From the NCBI GenBank assembly GCA_030698645.1, contig JAUYMV010000671.1, positions 1 through 9,553 of the forward strand: a stretch of DNA of 9,553 nt, written 5' to 3'. A program made the position numbers and the translations under genes. The stretch is from Mesorhizobium sp. (GTDB taxonomy: Bacteria > Pseudomonadota > Alphaproteobacteria > Rhizobiales > Rhizobiaceae). The notes under the pieces are model-generated. The model was not told the origin of the DNA. It worked only from the letters and a program-made list of their open reading frames with translations, and made no database searches. Positions 1 to 7,343 of the stretch are shown in pieces (the first letter of the stretch is position 1; the number at the start of each line of letters is the position of its first letter).

Positions 1-203
1 TCGACTTCTATTCGGGCATCACGCTGAAGGCGCTCGGCTTCCCGACGACCATGTTCACCGTGCTGTTCGCGGTCGCGCGCACCGTCGGCTGGATCTCGCA
101 GTGGAAGGAAATGATCGAGGACCCGAACCAGAAGATCGGCCGCCCGCGCCAGCTCTACACCGGCGCCGCGCAGCGCGACTACGTGGCGATCGCGAAGCGG
201 TAG
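1..203 (+). CDS. gltA: Citrate synthase, C-terminal end (partial)
   Basis: This is the last 66 codons of a type II citrate synthase, which condenses acetyl-CoA and oxaloacetate to citrate at the entry to the TCA cycle. The gene enters from the left edge; the first complete codon is at position 3 and TAG is at 201-203. The readable part begins DFYSGI, whose Asp matches the catalytic aspartate (Asp362 in the E. coli enzyme). It continues through [10 protein letters not shown] and RPRQLYTG, two C-terminal motifs whose arginines contact substrate in the family, and ends in AIAKR. The usual C-terminal length after DFYSG is kept, so the end is intact. It converges with lpxB across 79 bp and is functionally unrelated to the envelope genes. 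The start and regulation lie outside the window. Confidence 0.96.
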   Translation, partial: DFYSGITLKALGFPTTMFTVLFAVARTVGWISQWKEMIEDPNQKIGRPRQLYTGAAQRDYVAIAKR

Positions 204-211
204 ACGATCGT

Positions 212-320
212 AGATCGGCAGTCGGCAGATTGGCAGTCGGCAGTCGGAAAGAATGGACGGGACGATTTCCCTTCTCGGTATTTTACGACTGCCGACTGCC
301 GACTGCCGACTTTCCGATCT
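212..320. repeat. Long inverted repeat of 7-bp units between convergent gltA and lpxB
   Basis: Two arms built from the heptad TCGGCAG (reverse complement CTGCCGA) face each other. The core pairs perfectly over 15 bp: GGCAGTCGGCAGTCG at 232-246 with its complement at 286-300. The pairing continues outward with small bulges: AGTCGGCAG at 220-228 with 303-311, and AGATCGG at 212-218 with 314-320. The loop is about 39 nt (247-285). The right arm has three CGACTGC heptads in a row from 286, then CGAC. The left arm has four looser copies. The hairpin starts 8 nt after the gltA stop and would form in both transcripts, so it could end or protect both mRNAs. No run of T follows either arm, so it is not a standard intrinsic terminator. 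The right arm lies inside the lpxB reading frame. Confidence 0.85.
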
Positions 321-1458
321 CCCGCAGCACGATTTCCGCGGCGATCTCGCCGGACGGGCGATCCGTCGCCATGCGCCGCGCGACCTCGGCGAAGCCGTCC
401 TTCTGCCAGGCCCGCAACGGGCCTTCCGACCATAGCGCCTCGACCTGCCGCGCCAGGTTTTCCGGACGGACGTACTGGTTGTAGAACTCGGGCACCAGCG
501 CTCGGTCGGAAACCAGGTTGGGCAGCAGCGCCGACCATGTCGTGATCAGGCCCTGCGCCAGCCGCGCCAGCGGATCGACCTTGTAGCAGGACACCATCGG
601 CACGCCGACCAGCGCAAGTTCCAGCGAAACCGTGCCCGAGGCGATGAGCGCGGCGTCCGCCGTGGCGAAGGCGCGCCATTTGCCCGCCGGCTCGACAATG
701 ATCTCGGGCGCCTGTTCCCAGCCGGCGACCGTCGAGCGGACGAGTTCGGCGACGTGGGAAACGGTCGGCAGCAGAAGTTTCATCCGGTGGCCGCGCGCCT
801 TGAGAATCGAGACGGCCTCGCCGAAGGGCCCGAGCAGCGCCTTGACCTCGGCGCGACGCGAGCCGGGCAGCACGAGGAGCGTCTTTTCCCCGCCGCCCGG
901 CAGATGCGCCGCCTGGACGCGCGCCGCCTCGAGCAGGCCTGCGTCATGCGTCATCCGATGGCCGACGAAGGTGCCGGGAGGCCCGCCCAGCCGCGCGAGC
1001 GCCGCCGGCTCGAACGGCAGCAGGCACAGGATATGGTCGACGAACGGCTTCATCGCCGGCGCGCGGCCCGGCCGCCACGCCCAGACGCTCGGACAGACAT
1101 ATTTGACGATTGGAATATTCGCATTGGCCGCGCGGACCTTTTTCGCGACGCGCAGGCTGAATTCCGGACTGTCGATGGTGACCAGGCAGTCGGGATCGGC
1201 GGCCGCAACGGCTTGCGCCGTCGTGGCGATGCGGCCGAGCAGGCGCGGCAGGTCGCGCAGCACGGCGGAAATCCCCATGATGGCGATCTCGCCCGGATCG
1301 AACAGGGTCTTCAGACCGAGCGCCTGCAGATGCGGTCCGCCGACGCCGATCAACTCGACGTCGCGACCCGACATGGCGCGCAAAGCGCGGACCAGGTCCG
1401 CGCCCAGCTGGTCGCCGGATTCCTCGCCGGCAAGTATGCCGAGTCTCAGCGGCCGCAT
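283..1458 (-). CDS. lpxB: Lipid-A-disaccharide synthase
   Basis: LpxB (glycosyltransferase family 19) joins lipid X and UDP-2,3-diacylglucosamine to give the beta-1,6 lipid A disaccharide at the inner membrane surface. The 391-residue product has family length. Visible motifs are GILAGEESGD (residues 7-16), TIDSPEF (94-100), YVCPSVWAWRPGR (120-132), VGHRMTHD (165-172), LPGSRRAE (197-204), IASGTVSLE (272-280), LLPNLV (311-316) and PEFYNQ (323-328). The ATG at 1458-1456 shares one base with the lpxI stop (TGATG). A GGAG at 1466-1469 sits 7 nt upstream, which fixes this start over longer in-frame extensions. The last nine residues (KSAVGSRQS) are encoded by the heptad repeat arm, with TAA at 285-283, so the native C-terminus probably ended near REIG. 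It is the last gene of the operon. Confidence 0.96.
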   Translation of the reverse strand: MRPLRLGILAGEESGDQLGADLVRALRAMSGRDVELIGVGGPHLQALGLKTLFDPGEIAIMGISAVLRDLPRLLGRIATTAQAVAAADPDCLVTIDSPEFSLRVAKKVRAANANIPIVKYVCPSVWAWRPGRAPAMKPFVDHILCLLPFEPAALARLGGPPGTFVGHRMTHDAGLLEAARVQAAHLPGGGEKTLLVLPGSRRAEVKALLGPFGEAVSILKARGHRMKLLLPTVSHVAELVRSTVAGWEQAPEIIVEPAGKWRAFATADAALIASGTVSLELALVGVPMVSCYKVDPLARLAQGLITTWSALLPNLVSDRALVPEFYNQYVRPENLARQVEALWSEGPLRAWQKDGFAEVARRMATDRPSGEIAAEIVLREIGKSAVGSRQS

Positions 1459-2342
1459 CAGGCGTCTCCGCGTGGCAGGCCGACGATGAACAGGCCGAGT
1501 TCGTCCGCCCGTCTCAGCGCTTCGGCGTGGTCCAGAACGAAGGTGCGACCGGCCTCGATGCCGATGCCGGCGAGGCCGGCGGCATGCGCCGCAACGACCG
1601 TTTCGAGCCCGATCGTCGGCAGGTCGGCGCGCAGTTCCTGTCCGGGCTTGGCGCATTTGACGACGACGCCGCCCGCCTGGCCGGCCAGACGCGGGTGGCC
1701 GCGCAGCGCCCGCACGCGGGCCAGCATGCCGTCGGTGCCTTCGACGCCTTCGAGCGCGATGGCGCGGCCGCCGATCGCCACCGCTGCCTGGCCGATGTCG
1801 AGCTGACCGATCGCGCGGGCGGCAGCCGCCGCCGCGTCGAGATCGCGCTTTGCCTCCGCCGAGGGCTTCGTGCGCGTCAGGACGCCTTCGCGCGCCACCA
1901 GGTCCGGCACGATCTCGTGCGGGCCGATGACCTTGAAGCCGCTGCGTTCGGCATAGCCGACCAGCAGGCGCAACAGCGCGTCGTCGCCGCGCGCCAGCGC
2001 CAGCGCGAGCCGCGGCAGCAGCGACAGGACGCCAAGACTCCACTCGATCGCGGCGAAACGCGGCCGGCGGCTGACGCCGCCCGCCAGGATCAGATGCGTC
2101 ACGCCAGCCTGGCGCAGGCGCGGCACGAAGCTGGCGAACTTTTCGAGCGGCAGCACGTCATGGTCGTAGGATTTCAGGTCGACATGCGTCCCGGGCCCGC
2201 CGTCGAGGATCAGGACGAAGGGCGGAAAGCCGCCGCCGGCGAGTTCGGCCGCCACATCGGCGGGGAGCGAGCCGCTGCCCGCGATCAGGCCGACGCGGTC
2301 GCCCGGAACAAGCCGCGCGCTGCCGGACTCAGGCGTCGTCAT
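1458..2342 (-). CDS. lpxI: UDP-2,3-diacylglucosamine pyrophosphatase, LpxI type
   Basis: LpxI (DUF1009 family) hydrolyses UDP-2,3-diacylglucosamine to lipid X and UMP, the step done by the unrelated LpxH in gamma- and betaproteobacteria. The 294-residue product shows GLIAGSGSLP near the N-terminus (18-27), GVSRRP (89-94), EGTDGML (201-207) and the C-terminal stretch KPGQELRADLPTIG (232-245). That stretch is a conserved family block; Asp240 is my best match to the catalytic Asp of the Caulobacter enzyme, though I could not align it here. The likely start is the ATG at 2342-2340, reading MTTPESG. The upstream in-frame ATG at 2423 would add 27 residues running deep into lpxA. With the chosen start the gene overlaps lpxA by 14 bp and has no clear ribosome binding site, which suggests coupled translation. 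Confidence 0.94.
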   Translation of the reverse strand: MTTPESGSARLVPGDRVGLIAGSGSLPADVAAELAGGGFPPFVLILDGGPGTHVDLKSYDHDVLPLEKFASFVPRLRQAGVTHLILAGGVSRRPRFAAIEWSLGVLSLLPRLALALARGDDALLRLLVGYAERSGFKVIGPHEIVPDLVAREGVLTRTKPSAEAKRDLDAAAAAARAIGQLDIGQAAVAIGGRAIALEGVEGTDGMLARVRALRGHPRLAGQAGGVVVKCAKPGQELRADLPTIGLETVVAAHAAGLAGIGIEAGRTFVLDHAEALRRADELGLFIVGLPRGDA

Positions 2343-3171
2343 CGGCGGCGTCGTCGCCGGCGCGGCCAAGCGGCGGCACGCAGAAATGGCGATGTCCGCG
2401 GCTGGTGATGAAATCGATGACATCCGCGACGGCTGCCGAGCCGGCGAAGGTCACCCGCGCCTCCTCGATGTTCTCGGCCATCGGGTTCGACCGGTCGAAG
2501 ATCAAACGATAGGCGGCCCGCAGCGCCTTGATCTCGTCGCGCGAGACGCCGGAGCGCTTCATGCCGATCAGGTTCAGGCCGCGCAGCCTGGCGCGCGCGC
2601 CAACCGCCATGCCGTAGGGGATGACATCGCCCTCGACACCCGAAATGCCGCCGACGAAGGCATGATGGCCGACGCGCGCGAACTGGTGCACGGCCGCCAG
2701 GCCGCCGAGGATGACGAAGTCGCCGATCTCGGCATGTCCGCCGATCAGCGCGCCATTGGCGAAGGTGACGTTGTTGCCGACGATGCAGTCATGCGCGACG
2801 TGGCTGAAGGCGAGGAAATTGCCATTGTCGCCAACCGTCGTCTCGCCGCGGCTGGTGTCCGTTCCGGCGTGGAAGGTGACGCCTTCCCGGATGGTGCAGT
2901 TCCGGCCGACGACCAGGGTCGTGCGGCCGCCCTTGTGCTTCGCGTTCTGCGGCGGCGTGCCGAGCACCGCCTGCGGATAGACCTTGCAGCCGGCGCCGAG
3001 CGTGGTCGCGCCGGTGACGACGACGTGGCTCACCAGTTCGACGTTGTCGCCGAGCACGACGTCCGGGCCGACATGGCAGAACGGCCCGATGCGGACGCCC
3101 GCGCCGAGCACCGCGCCGTCCTCGACCACGGCCATCGGATGTATGGTCACGGACTTCATCGGGGCGTTCAT
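2329..3171 (-). CDS. lpxA: Acyl-ACP--UDP-N-acetylglucosamine O-acyltransferase
   Basis: LpxA moves a 3-hydroxyacyl chain from acyl carrier protein to UDP-GlcNAc (or its 3-amino analogue), the first step of lipid A synthesis, as a cytoplasmic trimer. The 280-residue product has the left-handed beta-helix of hexapeptide repeats (about residues 8-195) and an alpha-helical C-terminal domain (about 200-265). FSHVAHDC (122-129) carries His127, equivalent to E. coli catalytic His125. VHQF (161-164) and VGGISG (173-178) also match. Gly175 corresponds to E. coli Gly173, the acyl-length ruler. The ATG at 3171-3169 overlaps the fabZ stop as ATGA, with GGGA 8 nt upstream; a second Met at codon 5 is a less likely start. 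The C-terminus is acidic (GDDAADDDA), beyond the usual fold. The gene overlaps lpxI by 14 bp. Confidence 0.97.
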   Translation of the reverse strand: MNAPMKSVTIHPMAVVEDGAVLGAGVRIGPFCHVGPDVVLGDNVELVSHVVVTGATTLGAGCKVYPQAVLGTPPQNAKHKGGRTTLVVGRNCTIREGVTFHAGTDTSRGETTVGDNGNFLAFSHVAHDCIVGNNVTFANGALIGGHAEIGDFVILGGLAAVHQFARVGHHAFVGGISGVEGDVIPYGMAVGARARLRGLNLIGMKRSGVSRDEIKALRAAYRLIFDRSNPMAENIEEARVTFAGSAAVADVIDFITSRGHRHFCVPPLGRAGDDAADDDA

Positions 3172-3647
3172 GCCGCGGATCCCGGCACGACCGGCGTCAT
3201 CATGGCCGAGATCACGGCCTCGGCGACCTTGACGCCGTCGACTATGCCCGCGCAGGCGAAGCGCCAGATATTGCCGCGCTGCTTTTCCTTGACGACGTGC
3301 AGTTCGAGCCGGTCGCCAGGCACCACCGGACGGCGAAACTTGGCGTTGTCGATGGTGAGGAAATAGACCAGCGCGGGCCTGCCGCCGCCGGTGCTGTGCA
3401 GGCAGATGGCGCCCGCCGTCTGCGCCATCGCCTCGACGATCAGCACGCCCGGCATCACCGGCTGGTCGGGAAAATGGCCCTGGAAATGCGGCTCGTTGGC
3501 GGTGACGTTCTTGATGCCCACGGCCGAGCGATCGCCGTCGATGTCGATGATGCGGTCGACGAGCAGGAACGGATAGCGGTGCGGCAGCAGCTTCAGCAGC
3601 CGCGTGATATCCAGGGTCTCGAGGCTTGCGCCGGTCGTTTCAGGCAT
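3168..3647 (-). CDS. fabZ: 3-hydroxyacyl-[acyl-carrier-protein] dehydratase
   Basis: FabZ removes water from (3R)-hydroxyacyl-ACP to give trans-2-enoyl-ACP in fatty acid elongation, in the cytoplasm. It uses the same 3-hydroxyacyl-ACP that LpxA and LpxD take for lipid A. The 159-residue hot-dog fold protein shows [13 protein letters not shown] (20-32), [22 protein letters not shown] beginning at residue 55, and [10 protein letters not shown] (103-112). Catalytic residues are His58 and Glu72, spaced 14 apart as in the family. The start is the ATG at 3647-3645, chosen because AAGGGA (3653-3658) sits 5 nt upstream. The open frame runs further up to 3764, but that extension is arginine- and cysteine-rich and lies over lpxD. 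The gene overlaps the end of lpxD by 8 bp and the lpxA start by 4 bp. Confidence 0.97.
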   Translation of the reverse strand: MPETTGASLETLDITRLLKLLPHRYPFLLVDRIIDIDGDRSAVGIKNVTANEPHFQGHFPDQPVMPGVLIVEAMAQTAGAICLHSTGGGRPALVYFLTIDNAKFRRPVVPGDRLELHVVKEKQRGNIWRFACAGIVDGVKVAEAVISAMMTPVVPGSAA

Positions 3648-4701
3648 CGCCGTCCCTTTTCTTCCTGTTGCCACGCGCCAGCGCGCGCAGCACCGCCACT
3701 TCGCGCAGCCAGGCCTTTGCCGGCTGTGCCGGGAATCCGCCCCAGCGCGCGCCGGCGGGCACATCGTTCATCACGCCGCTGTTGCCGGCAAGCTGCGCGC
3801 CGCTGCCGACCGTGAAGTGATCGCCAACGGCGACGCGACCGCCGAGCAGTACGAAATCGCCGATGACCGCCGAGCCCGATATGCCGCATTGTGCCGCCAG
3901 CGCGCAACCGCGCCCGATGCGCACGTTGTGGCCGATCTGCACGAGATTGTCGATCTTGGTGCCGTCTCCGATGACCGTGTCGCCGAGCGCGCCGCGGTCG
4001 ATCGTGGTGTTGGCGCCGATCTCGACATTGTCCTGGATGACGACGCGGCCGATCTGCGGGATCTTTTCCATCCCGGCGCGTCCGGCGACATAGCCAAAGC
4101 CGTCGGTGCCGATGCGGACGCCCGCGTGGATGACGACGCGGTCGCCGATCAGCGCCGCCTGAATGGTCACGCCGGGGCCGATGAAGCAACCGCGGCCGAT
4201 CTGGCAGGCGCGGCCGATGACGGCGTTGGGCGCGATCACGGTGCCCGCGCCGACCGATACGCCGGCCGCGATCACCGCGCCCGCCTCGACGATGGCGCCG
4301 GGCTCGATATGCGCGTCGGGCGAAATATGGGCGGCCGGCGACAGGCCGGTCTCGCCGGTGACGGCCAGCGGAACCGTGGCGGAAGGAAAAAGCAGGCGGG
4401 CGACGGTGGCGAAGGCCTGTTGCGGCCGCGGCGTCACGAGCGCGGCGATGCCGACCGGAATGTTCGGGGCAACGTCCGCCGTGCACAGCACCGCAGCGGC
4501 GCGAAGCGAGGCGAATGCGAAGGTCGCGGCATGCTTGCCGTCGATGTAGACAAGGGCGCCCTCGCCCCCTTCGCTCGCCGATGCGATCGTGGAAATCTCG
4601 GTCGCGGCCTGCGAGGAATCGTCAAGCACGGCACCGGTCAACTGCGCGACGCCCGCGGCATCGATTCGCCGCGATGGCGGGAAAAACACCGGTTCGGTCA
4701 T
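3640..4701 (-). CDS. lpxD: UDP-3-O-(3-hydroxyacyl)glucosamine N-acyltransferase
   Basis: LpxD adds the second 3-hydroxyacyl chain, at the 2-amino position of UDP-3-O-acylglucosamine, in the Raetz pathway of lipid A. The 353-residue product has the family's N-terminal uridine-binding domain (about 1-115), a hexapeptide-repeat beta-helix (about 118-310) and a C-terminal helix ending in basic [15 protein letters not shown] (198-205), TTIDRGAL (232-239) and [14 protein letters not shown] (250-263) are diagnostic; His258 matches catalytic His239 of the E. coli enzyme. The start is the ATG at 4701-4699, with AAGAGG (4707-4712) 5 nt upstream; the longer open frame to 4875 is serine/arginine-rich shadow sequence over bamA. 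A perfect hairpin directly abuts the ribosome binding site. bamA ends 52 bp upstream; fabZ overlaps by 8 bp. Confidence 0.97.
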   Translation of the reverse strand: MTEPVFFPPSRRIDAAGVAQLTGAVLDDSSQAATEISTIASASEGGEGALVYIDGKHAATFAFASLRAAAVLCTADVAPNIPVGIAALVTPRPQQAFATVARLLFPSATVPLAVTGETGLSPAAHISPDAHIEPGAIVEAGAVIAAGVSVGAGTVIAPNAVIGRACQIGRGCFIGPGVTIQAALIGDRVVIHAGVRIGTDGFGYVAGRAGMEKIPQIGRVVIQDNVEIGANTTIDRGALGDTVIGDGTKIDNLVQIGHNVRIGRGCALAAQCGISGSAVIGDFVLLGGRVAVGDHFTVGSGAQLAGNSGVMNDVPAGARWGGFPAQPAKAWLREVAVLRALARGNRKKRDGDA

Positions 4702-4706
4702 GGGAG

Positions 4707-4712
4707 CCTCTT
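4707..4712 (-). promoter_or_regulatory. Ribosome binding site of lpxD
   Basis: The strand reads AAGAGG 5 nt before the lpxD ATG, within a longer purine run GGAAGAAGAGG. The upstream part of that run (GGAAG) is the 3' arm of the hairpin at 4713-4736. Folding would therefore leave the core exposed but tightly flanked by structure. Confidence 0.7.
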
Positions 4713-4736
4713 CTTCCGGGCGGTTGCGCCCGGAAG
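4713..4736 (-). promoter_or_regulatory. Perfect 9-bp hairpin between bamA and lpxD
   Basis: CTTCCGGGC and GCCCGGAAG form a perfect 9-bp stem around a 6-nt loop (4722-4727), in the 52-bp gap after the bamA stop. The base of the stem touches the lpxD ribosome binding site. No T-run follows on the - strand (the next bases are AAGAGGCTCCC), so a standard intrinsic terminator is unlikely. A role in protecting the bamA 3' end, in partial attenuation or in tuning lpxD translation is inference. Confidence 0.7.
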
Positions 4737-4753
4737 ATGGTTGACGGCTGCGA

Positions 4754-7135
4754 TCAGAACTTCGTCGAGACGCCGAAGTTGAAGTTCTGCACGACGTCGG
4801 TCGATTCCTTGAGCACCGGCAGCGCGTAGTCGAAGCGGATCGGACCGAACGGCGACGCCCAGATGATGCCGACACCGACGGACGCGCGCCAGTTCATGTC
4901 GACCGACTGGACGCTGACGCCCGTAAGCTTGGTCCCGTAGAGCGTCGCCGCGTCGGCAAAGATCGCGCCCTTGACGCCAAGACTCTGCGGCACCACCGGC
5001 ATCGGGAACTGCGCCTCGGCCGAGGCATGGAAGTAGGTCGTGCCGCCAAGACGGTAGTCGTCCGAAGTCGTAGCCGTGCCGTTCGTATCAACAGGGCCGA
5101 TGCCGTTGTAGGCGAAGCCGCGGATGATGCGATCCGAACTCTGGAACTGGTCGAACACGCGCAGCGGGGTGCCAAGCGCCTGCACATGGCCAGCACCGGC
5201 CACAAAGAGGCCGACGATGTCCTGCTCTTCCGAGAACGTCCTGTAGTAGCTGGCCCGACCGGTGACCTTCACGAAACTTGCGTCGCCGCCGAGGCCGGCG
5301 ACCTCGGTGCTCAGGGTCGTGTAGATGCCGCTATGCGGGTTCTTCATGTTGTCGATGGTGTTGTAGATCAGCGATCCGCTGACCGACGACTTGAGCCACG
5401 GGCTGGTCGCGATGCCAGCCAGAATCGCTGGTGCCACGATGCACGGTAGTTCCGGCACATTGTCGATGACGGCGCCATCGCACGACGTCGTCAGGTTGTA
5501 GTTTTCCTGCGACAGATTGTAGGCGAACGTCGCGGTCAGGTCCTGCGTGATCGGCAGGCCGAGGCGGATCGTTCCGCCGGTCATTTCCGTCTCGTAGTTC
5601 TGGAACGACCGCGTCTGGCGATAGACGTCGAAGCCCGCCGCGATGCGGCGGCCGAGGAAGTAGGGCTCGGTGAAGGACAGCGCGAAGTTGCGCGCATTCT
5701 TGCCGCCACCGGCGGAAATGCGGATGAACTGGCCGCGGCCGAGGAAATTGCGTTCGCTGATCGACCCCTCGACGGAGACGCCGCCGGTTTCCGATCCGGT
5801 CGAGTAACCGGCGCCGACGGAGAACTCGCCGGTCGACTTCTCGACGACATCAACGACCAGGACAACCTGGTCCGGCTCGGAGCCGGGCGCTGTCGCGATA
5901 TTGACGGATTCAAAGAAATCAAGCGCTTCCAGCCGGCGCTTTGCGCGCTGGATGAGCACCTGGTTGAACGCGTCGCCCTCGCTCACGTCGAATTCGCGAC
6001 GGATCACATAGTCGCGCGTACGGGAATTGCCGCGGATCTCGATGCGCTCGACATAAGTGCGCGGACCCTGGTCGATCGTATAGACGACCGAGATGGTGCG
6101 CGTTTCGAAGTTGCGGTCGCCGCGCGGCGTCACCTGAGCGAACGCATAGCCCCTGCCGGCAACCTGCTCGGTCAGGCCGATGATCGTGTCCTCGACGTTC
6201 TTGGCGCTGTAGACATTGCCGCTGCGCGTCTTGATCGCGGAGTTGAGCGACGCCGCGTCGACGCCATCGATCGAGCTCTCGACCGTCACGTCGCCGAACG
6301 TATAGCGCTCGCCCTCCTCGACGGTGAAGCTGATCGTGTACTGATTCTGCGCCTCGTCGAGGTCGGCGGACGAGGAAATGACGCGGAAATCCGCATAGCC
6401 GCGATCGTAGTAGAAACGGCGCAGCGTCTCTTCGTCGGCGCGCAGGCGGTCCTGATCATAGACGTCGTCGCGGAACAGGAACGACAGAATGGACGACCGC
6501 TTGGTGGCGATCACATCCGACAGGCGGCGGTCGCCGAAGGCGTTGTTGCCGACAAAGTTGATGGAGGCGATCTTGGTGCGGCCGCCCTCATTGATGATGA
6601 AGACGACATTCACCCGGTTTTCGCCGAGATCCATGACCTGGGTGGTGACCGTCGCGTCGTCACGCCCGATGCGGCTGTACGAGGCGCGGATCGCCTCGGC
6701 GTCGGCTTCCATCTGCGCCGGGCTGAACGCGCCGCGCGGCTGGAGCTGGACGGCGCGCCCGAGATCGGCGTCCTTCAATTTCTTGTTGCCCTGGAAGAGC
6801 ACCTGGTTGACGACCGAGTATTCCTCGACCTCGACGACCAGGGTGGAACCCGACTGGTTGACCCGAACGTCGGAGAACAGGCCCATCGCGAACAGGCGCT
6901 TGACGGCCTCGTCGATATCGGCGCCGGAGAAATTTTGACCCGGACGAATGCCCACATTGCTGCGGATCGTCTCCGCATCGACACGCTGGTTGCCGCGAAC
7001 CGTGATGCTGCTGACAACCGCGGCGCCTGCCACGCCGACCGTGGCAAGCTGCACGGCCATCGAACCGGACATGACCAGCCCGGCTGAGAGGGCGACGGCT
7101 GACGCCGCACCCATCAATTTTCTGATTGCCTTCAT
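4754..7135 (-). CDS. bamA: Outer membrane protein assembly factor BamA
   Basis: BamA is the Omp85 core of the BAM complex that folds and inserts beta-barrel proteins into the outer membrane. The 793-residue product starts with a long signal peptide (basic MKAIRK, hydrophobic to about residue 38, likely cleaved after VAGAA). Five POTRA domains follow, roughly at 41-106, 107-184, 185-276, 277-358 and 359-434. A 16-strand barrel runs from about 437 to the end. IRGF (671-674) is the conserved loop-6 VRGF-type motif, and the last residue is Phe, as expected for an outer-membrane barrel. The only cysteines I see, Cys552 and Cys565, lie in one predicted surface loop. Length and domain count are normal. 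The ATG at 7135-7133 has only a distant AAGG about 12 nt upstream. It heads the lpx cluster. Confidence 0.98.
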   Translation of the reverse strand: MKAIRKLMGAASAVALSAGLVMSGSMAVQLATVGVAGAAVVSSITVRGNQRVDAETIRSNVGIRPGQNFSGADIDEAVKRLFAMGLFSDVRVNQSGSTLVVEVEEYSVVNQVLFQGNKKLKDADLGRAVQLQPRGAFSPAQMEADAEAIRASYSRIGRDDATVTTQVMDLGENRVNVVFIINEGGRTKIASINFVGNNAFGDRRLSDVIATKRSSILSFLFRDDVYDQDRLRADEETLRRFYYDRGYADFRVISSSADLDEAQNQYTISFTVEEGERYTFGDVTVESSIDGVDAASLNSAIKTRSGNVYSAKNVEDTIIGLTEQVAGRGYAFAQVTPRGDRNFETRTISVVYTIDQGPRTYVERIEIRGNSRTRDYVIRREFDVSEGDAFNQVLIQRAKRRLEALDFFESVNIATAPGSEPDQVVLVVDVVEKSTGEFSVGAGYSTGSETGGVSVEGSISERNFLGRGQFIRISAGGGKNARNFALSFTEPYFLGRRIAAGFDVYRQTRSFQNYETEMTGGTIRLGLPITQDLTATFAYNLSQENYNLTTSCDGAVIDNVPELPCIVAPAILAGIATSPWLKSSVSGSLIYNTIDNMKNPHSGIYTTLSTEVAGLGGDASFVKVTGRASYYRTFSEEQDIVGLFVAGAGHVQALGTPLRVFDQFQSSDRIIRGFAYNGIGPVDTNGTATTSDDYRLGGTTYFHASAEAQFPMPVVPQSLGVKGAIFADAATLYGTKLTGVSVQSVDMNWRASVGVGIIWASPFGPIRFDYALPVLKESTDVVQNFNFGVSTKF

Positions 7136-7204
7136 CGGGCTTTATTACCTTGCTCTCGTAGTCCCCACGGCGAGATACCGGACTTCTCGGTCATACCGAT
7201 TACC

Positions 7205-7232
7205 GTATTACCCGGATTTTCCCTACACGCAA
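7205..7232 (-). promoter_or_regulatory. Candidate sigma-70 promoter for bamA and the lpx genes
   Basis: On the - strand TTGCGT (7232-7227) and TAATAC (7210-7205) are separated by 16 bp, a fair match to housekeeping -35 and -10 boxes. An AT-rich segment with TAAATACAAATTAA lies just upstream and could act as an UP element. The predicted start of transcription is near 7198, giving a leader of about 60 nt. The match is by eye only; no sigma-E type site was convincing. Confidence 0.4.
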
Positions 7233-7267
7233 GGCTTCTGGTTAATTTGTATTTACTAAGGGCTAGC

Positions 7268-7289
7268 GGCGTGGCTTTCGCGTCACGCC
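7268..7289 (-). other. GAAA-tetraloop hairpin downstream of rseP
   Basis: GGCGTG pairs with CACGCC, and inside this GC pairs with GC around a GAAA tetraloop, leaving a 2-nt bulge (AC). This makes a compact stable stem 55 nt after the rseP stop. It is followed by GCTAGCCCTT and not by a T-run. It could be a 3'-end stabiliser of the upstream transcript or a rho-dependent end; that is inference. Confidence 0.4.
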
Positions 7290-7305
7290 TATCCCCCGGC
7301 ATGGT

Positions 7306-7327
7306 AAACGGCGCCTCAATTTCGCCG
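7306..7327 (-). terminator. Weak terminator-like hairpin after rseP
   Basis: CGGCG (7327-7323) and CGCCG (7313-7309) form a 5-bp stem with a 9-nt loop, followed by TTT. It lies 16 nt after the rseP TAA. The stem and T-run are short, so termination would be partial at best, and read-through from rseP into bamA is plausible. Confidence 0.25.
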
Positions 7328-7343
7328 ATTCGCTTCACGTTTC

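Larger units (their letters stand above)
7136..7343 (-). promoter_or_regulatory. Non-coding region between rseP and bamA
   Basis: This is the only non-coding stretch of any size within the - strand cluster (208 bp), and it is more AT-rich than the genes around it. Read in the direction of transcription it holds a weak hairpin after the rseP stop, a tetraloop hairpin, an AT-rich patch (7241-7259), a candidate sigma-70 promoter, and a short possible leader ORF reaching the bamA ATG. I see no gene of normal size in it. Confidence 0.6.

Noticed and set aside
212..320. CRISPR array or tandem-repeat gene from the repeated TCGGCAG units
   Set aside because: Units are 7 bp with no spacers of constant length, and the two halves are inverted. 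This is a hairpin-forming repeat.
1459..2043. Upstream extension of the lpxB frame to 2043
   Set aside because: The extension lies over lpxI and is Arg/Gly-rich. The LpxB fold begins at MRPLRLGILAG, where a GGAG site is well placed.
1527..3366. Long + strand frames opposite lpxI and lpxA (from 1527 and 2386)
   Set aside because: They are antisense to well-supported genes, carry no motif and have a composition typical of shadows.
3604..4782. Open frame of 392 codons on the + strand opposite lpxD
   Set aside because: It mirrors lpxD, which has clear motifs. The translation is rich in Arg, Asp and Ala with no recognisable domain, as expected for an antisense shadow in high-GC DNA.
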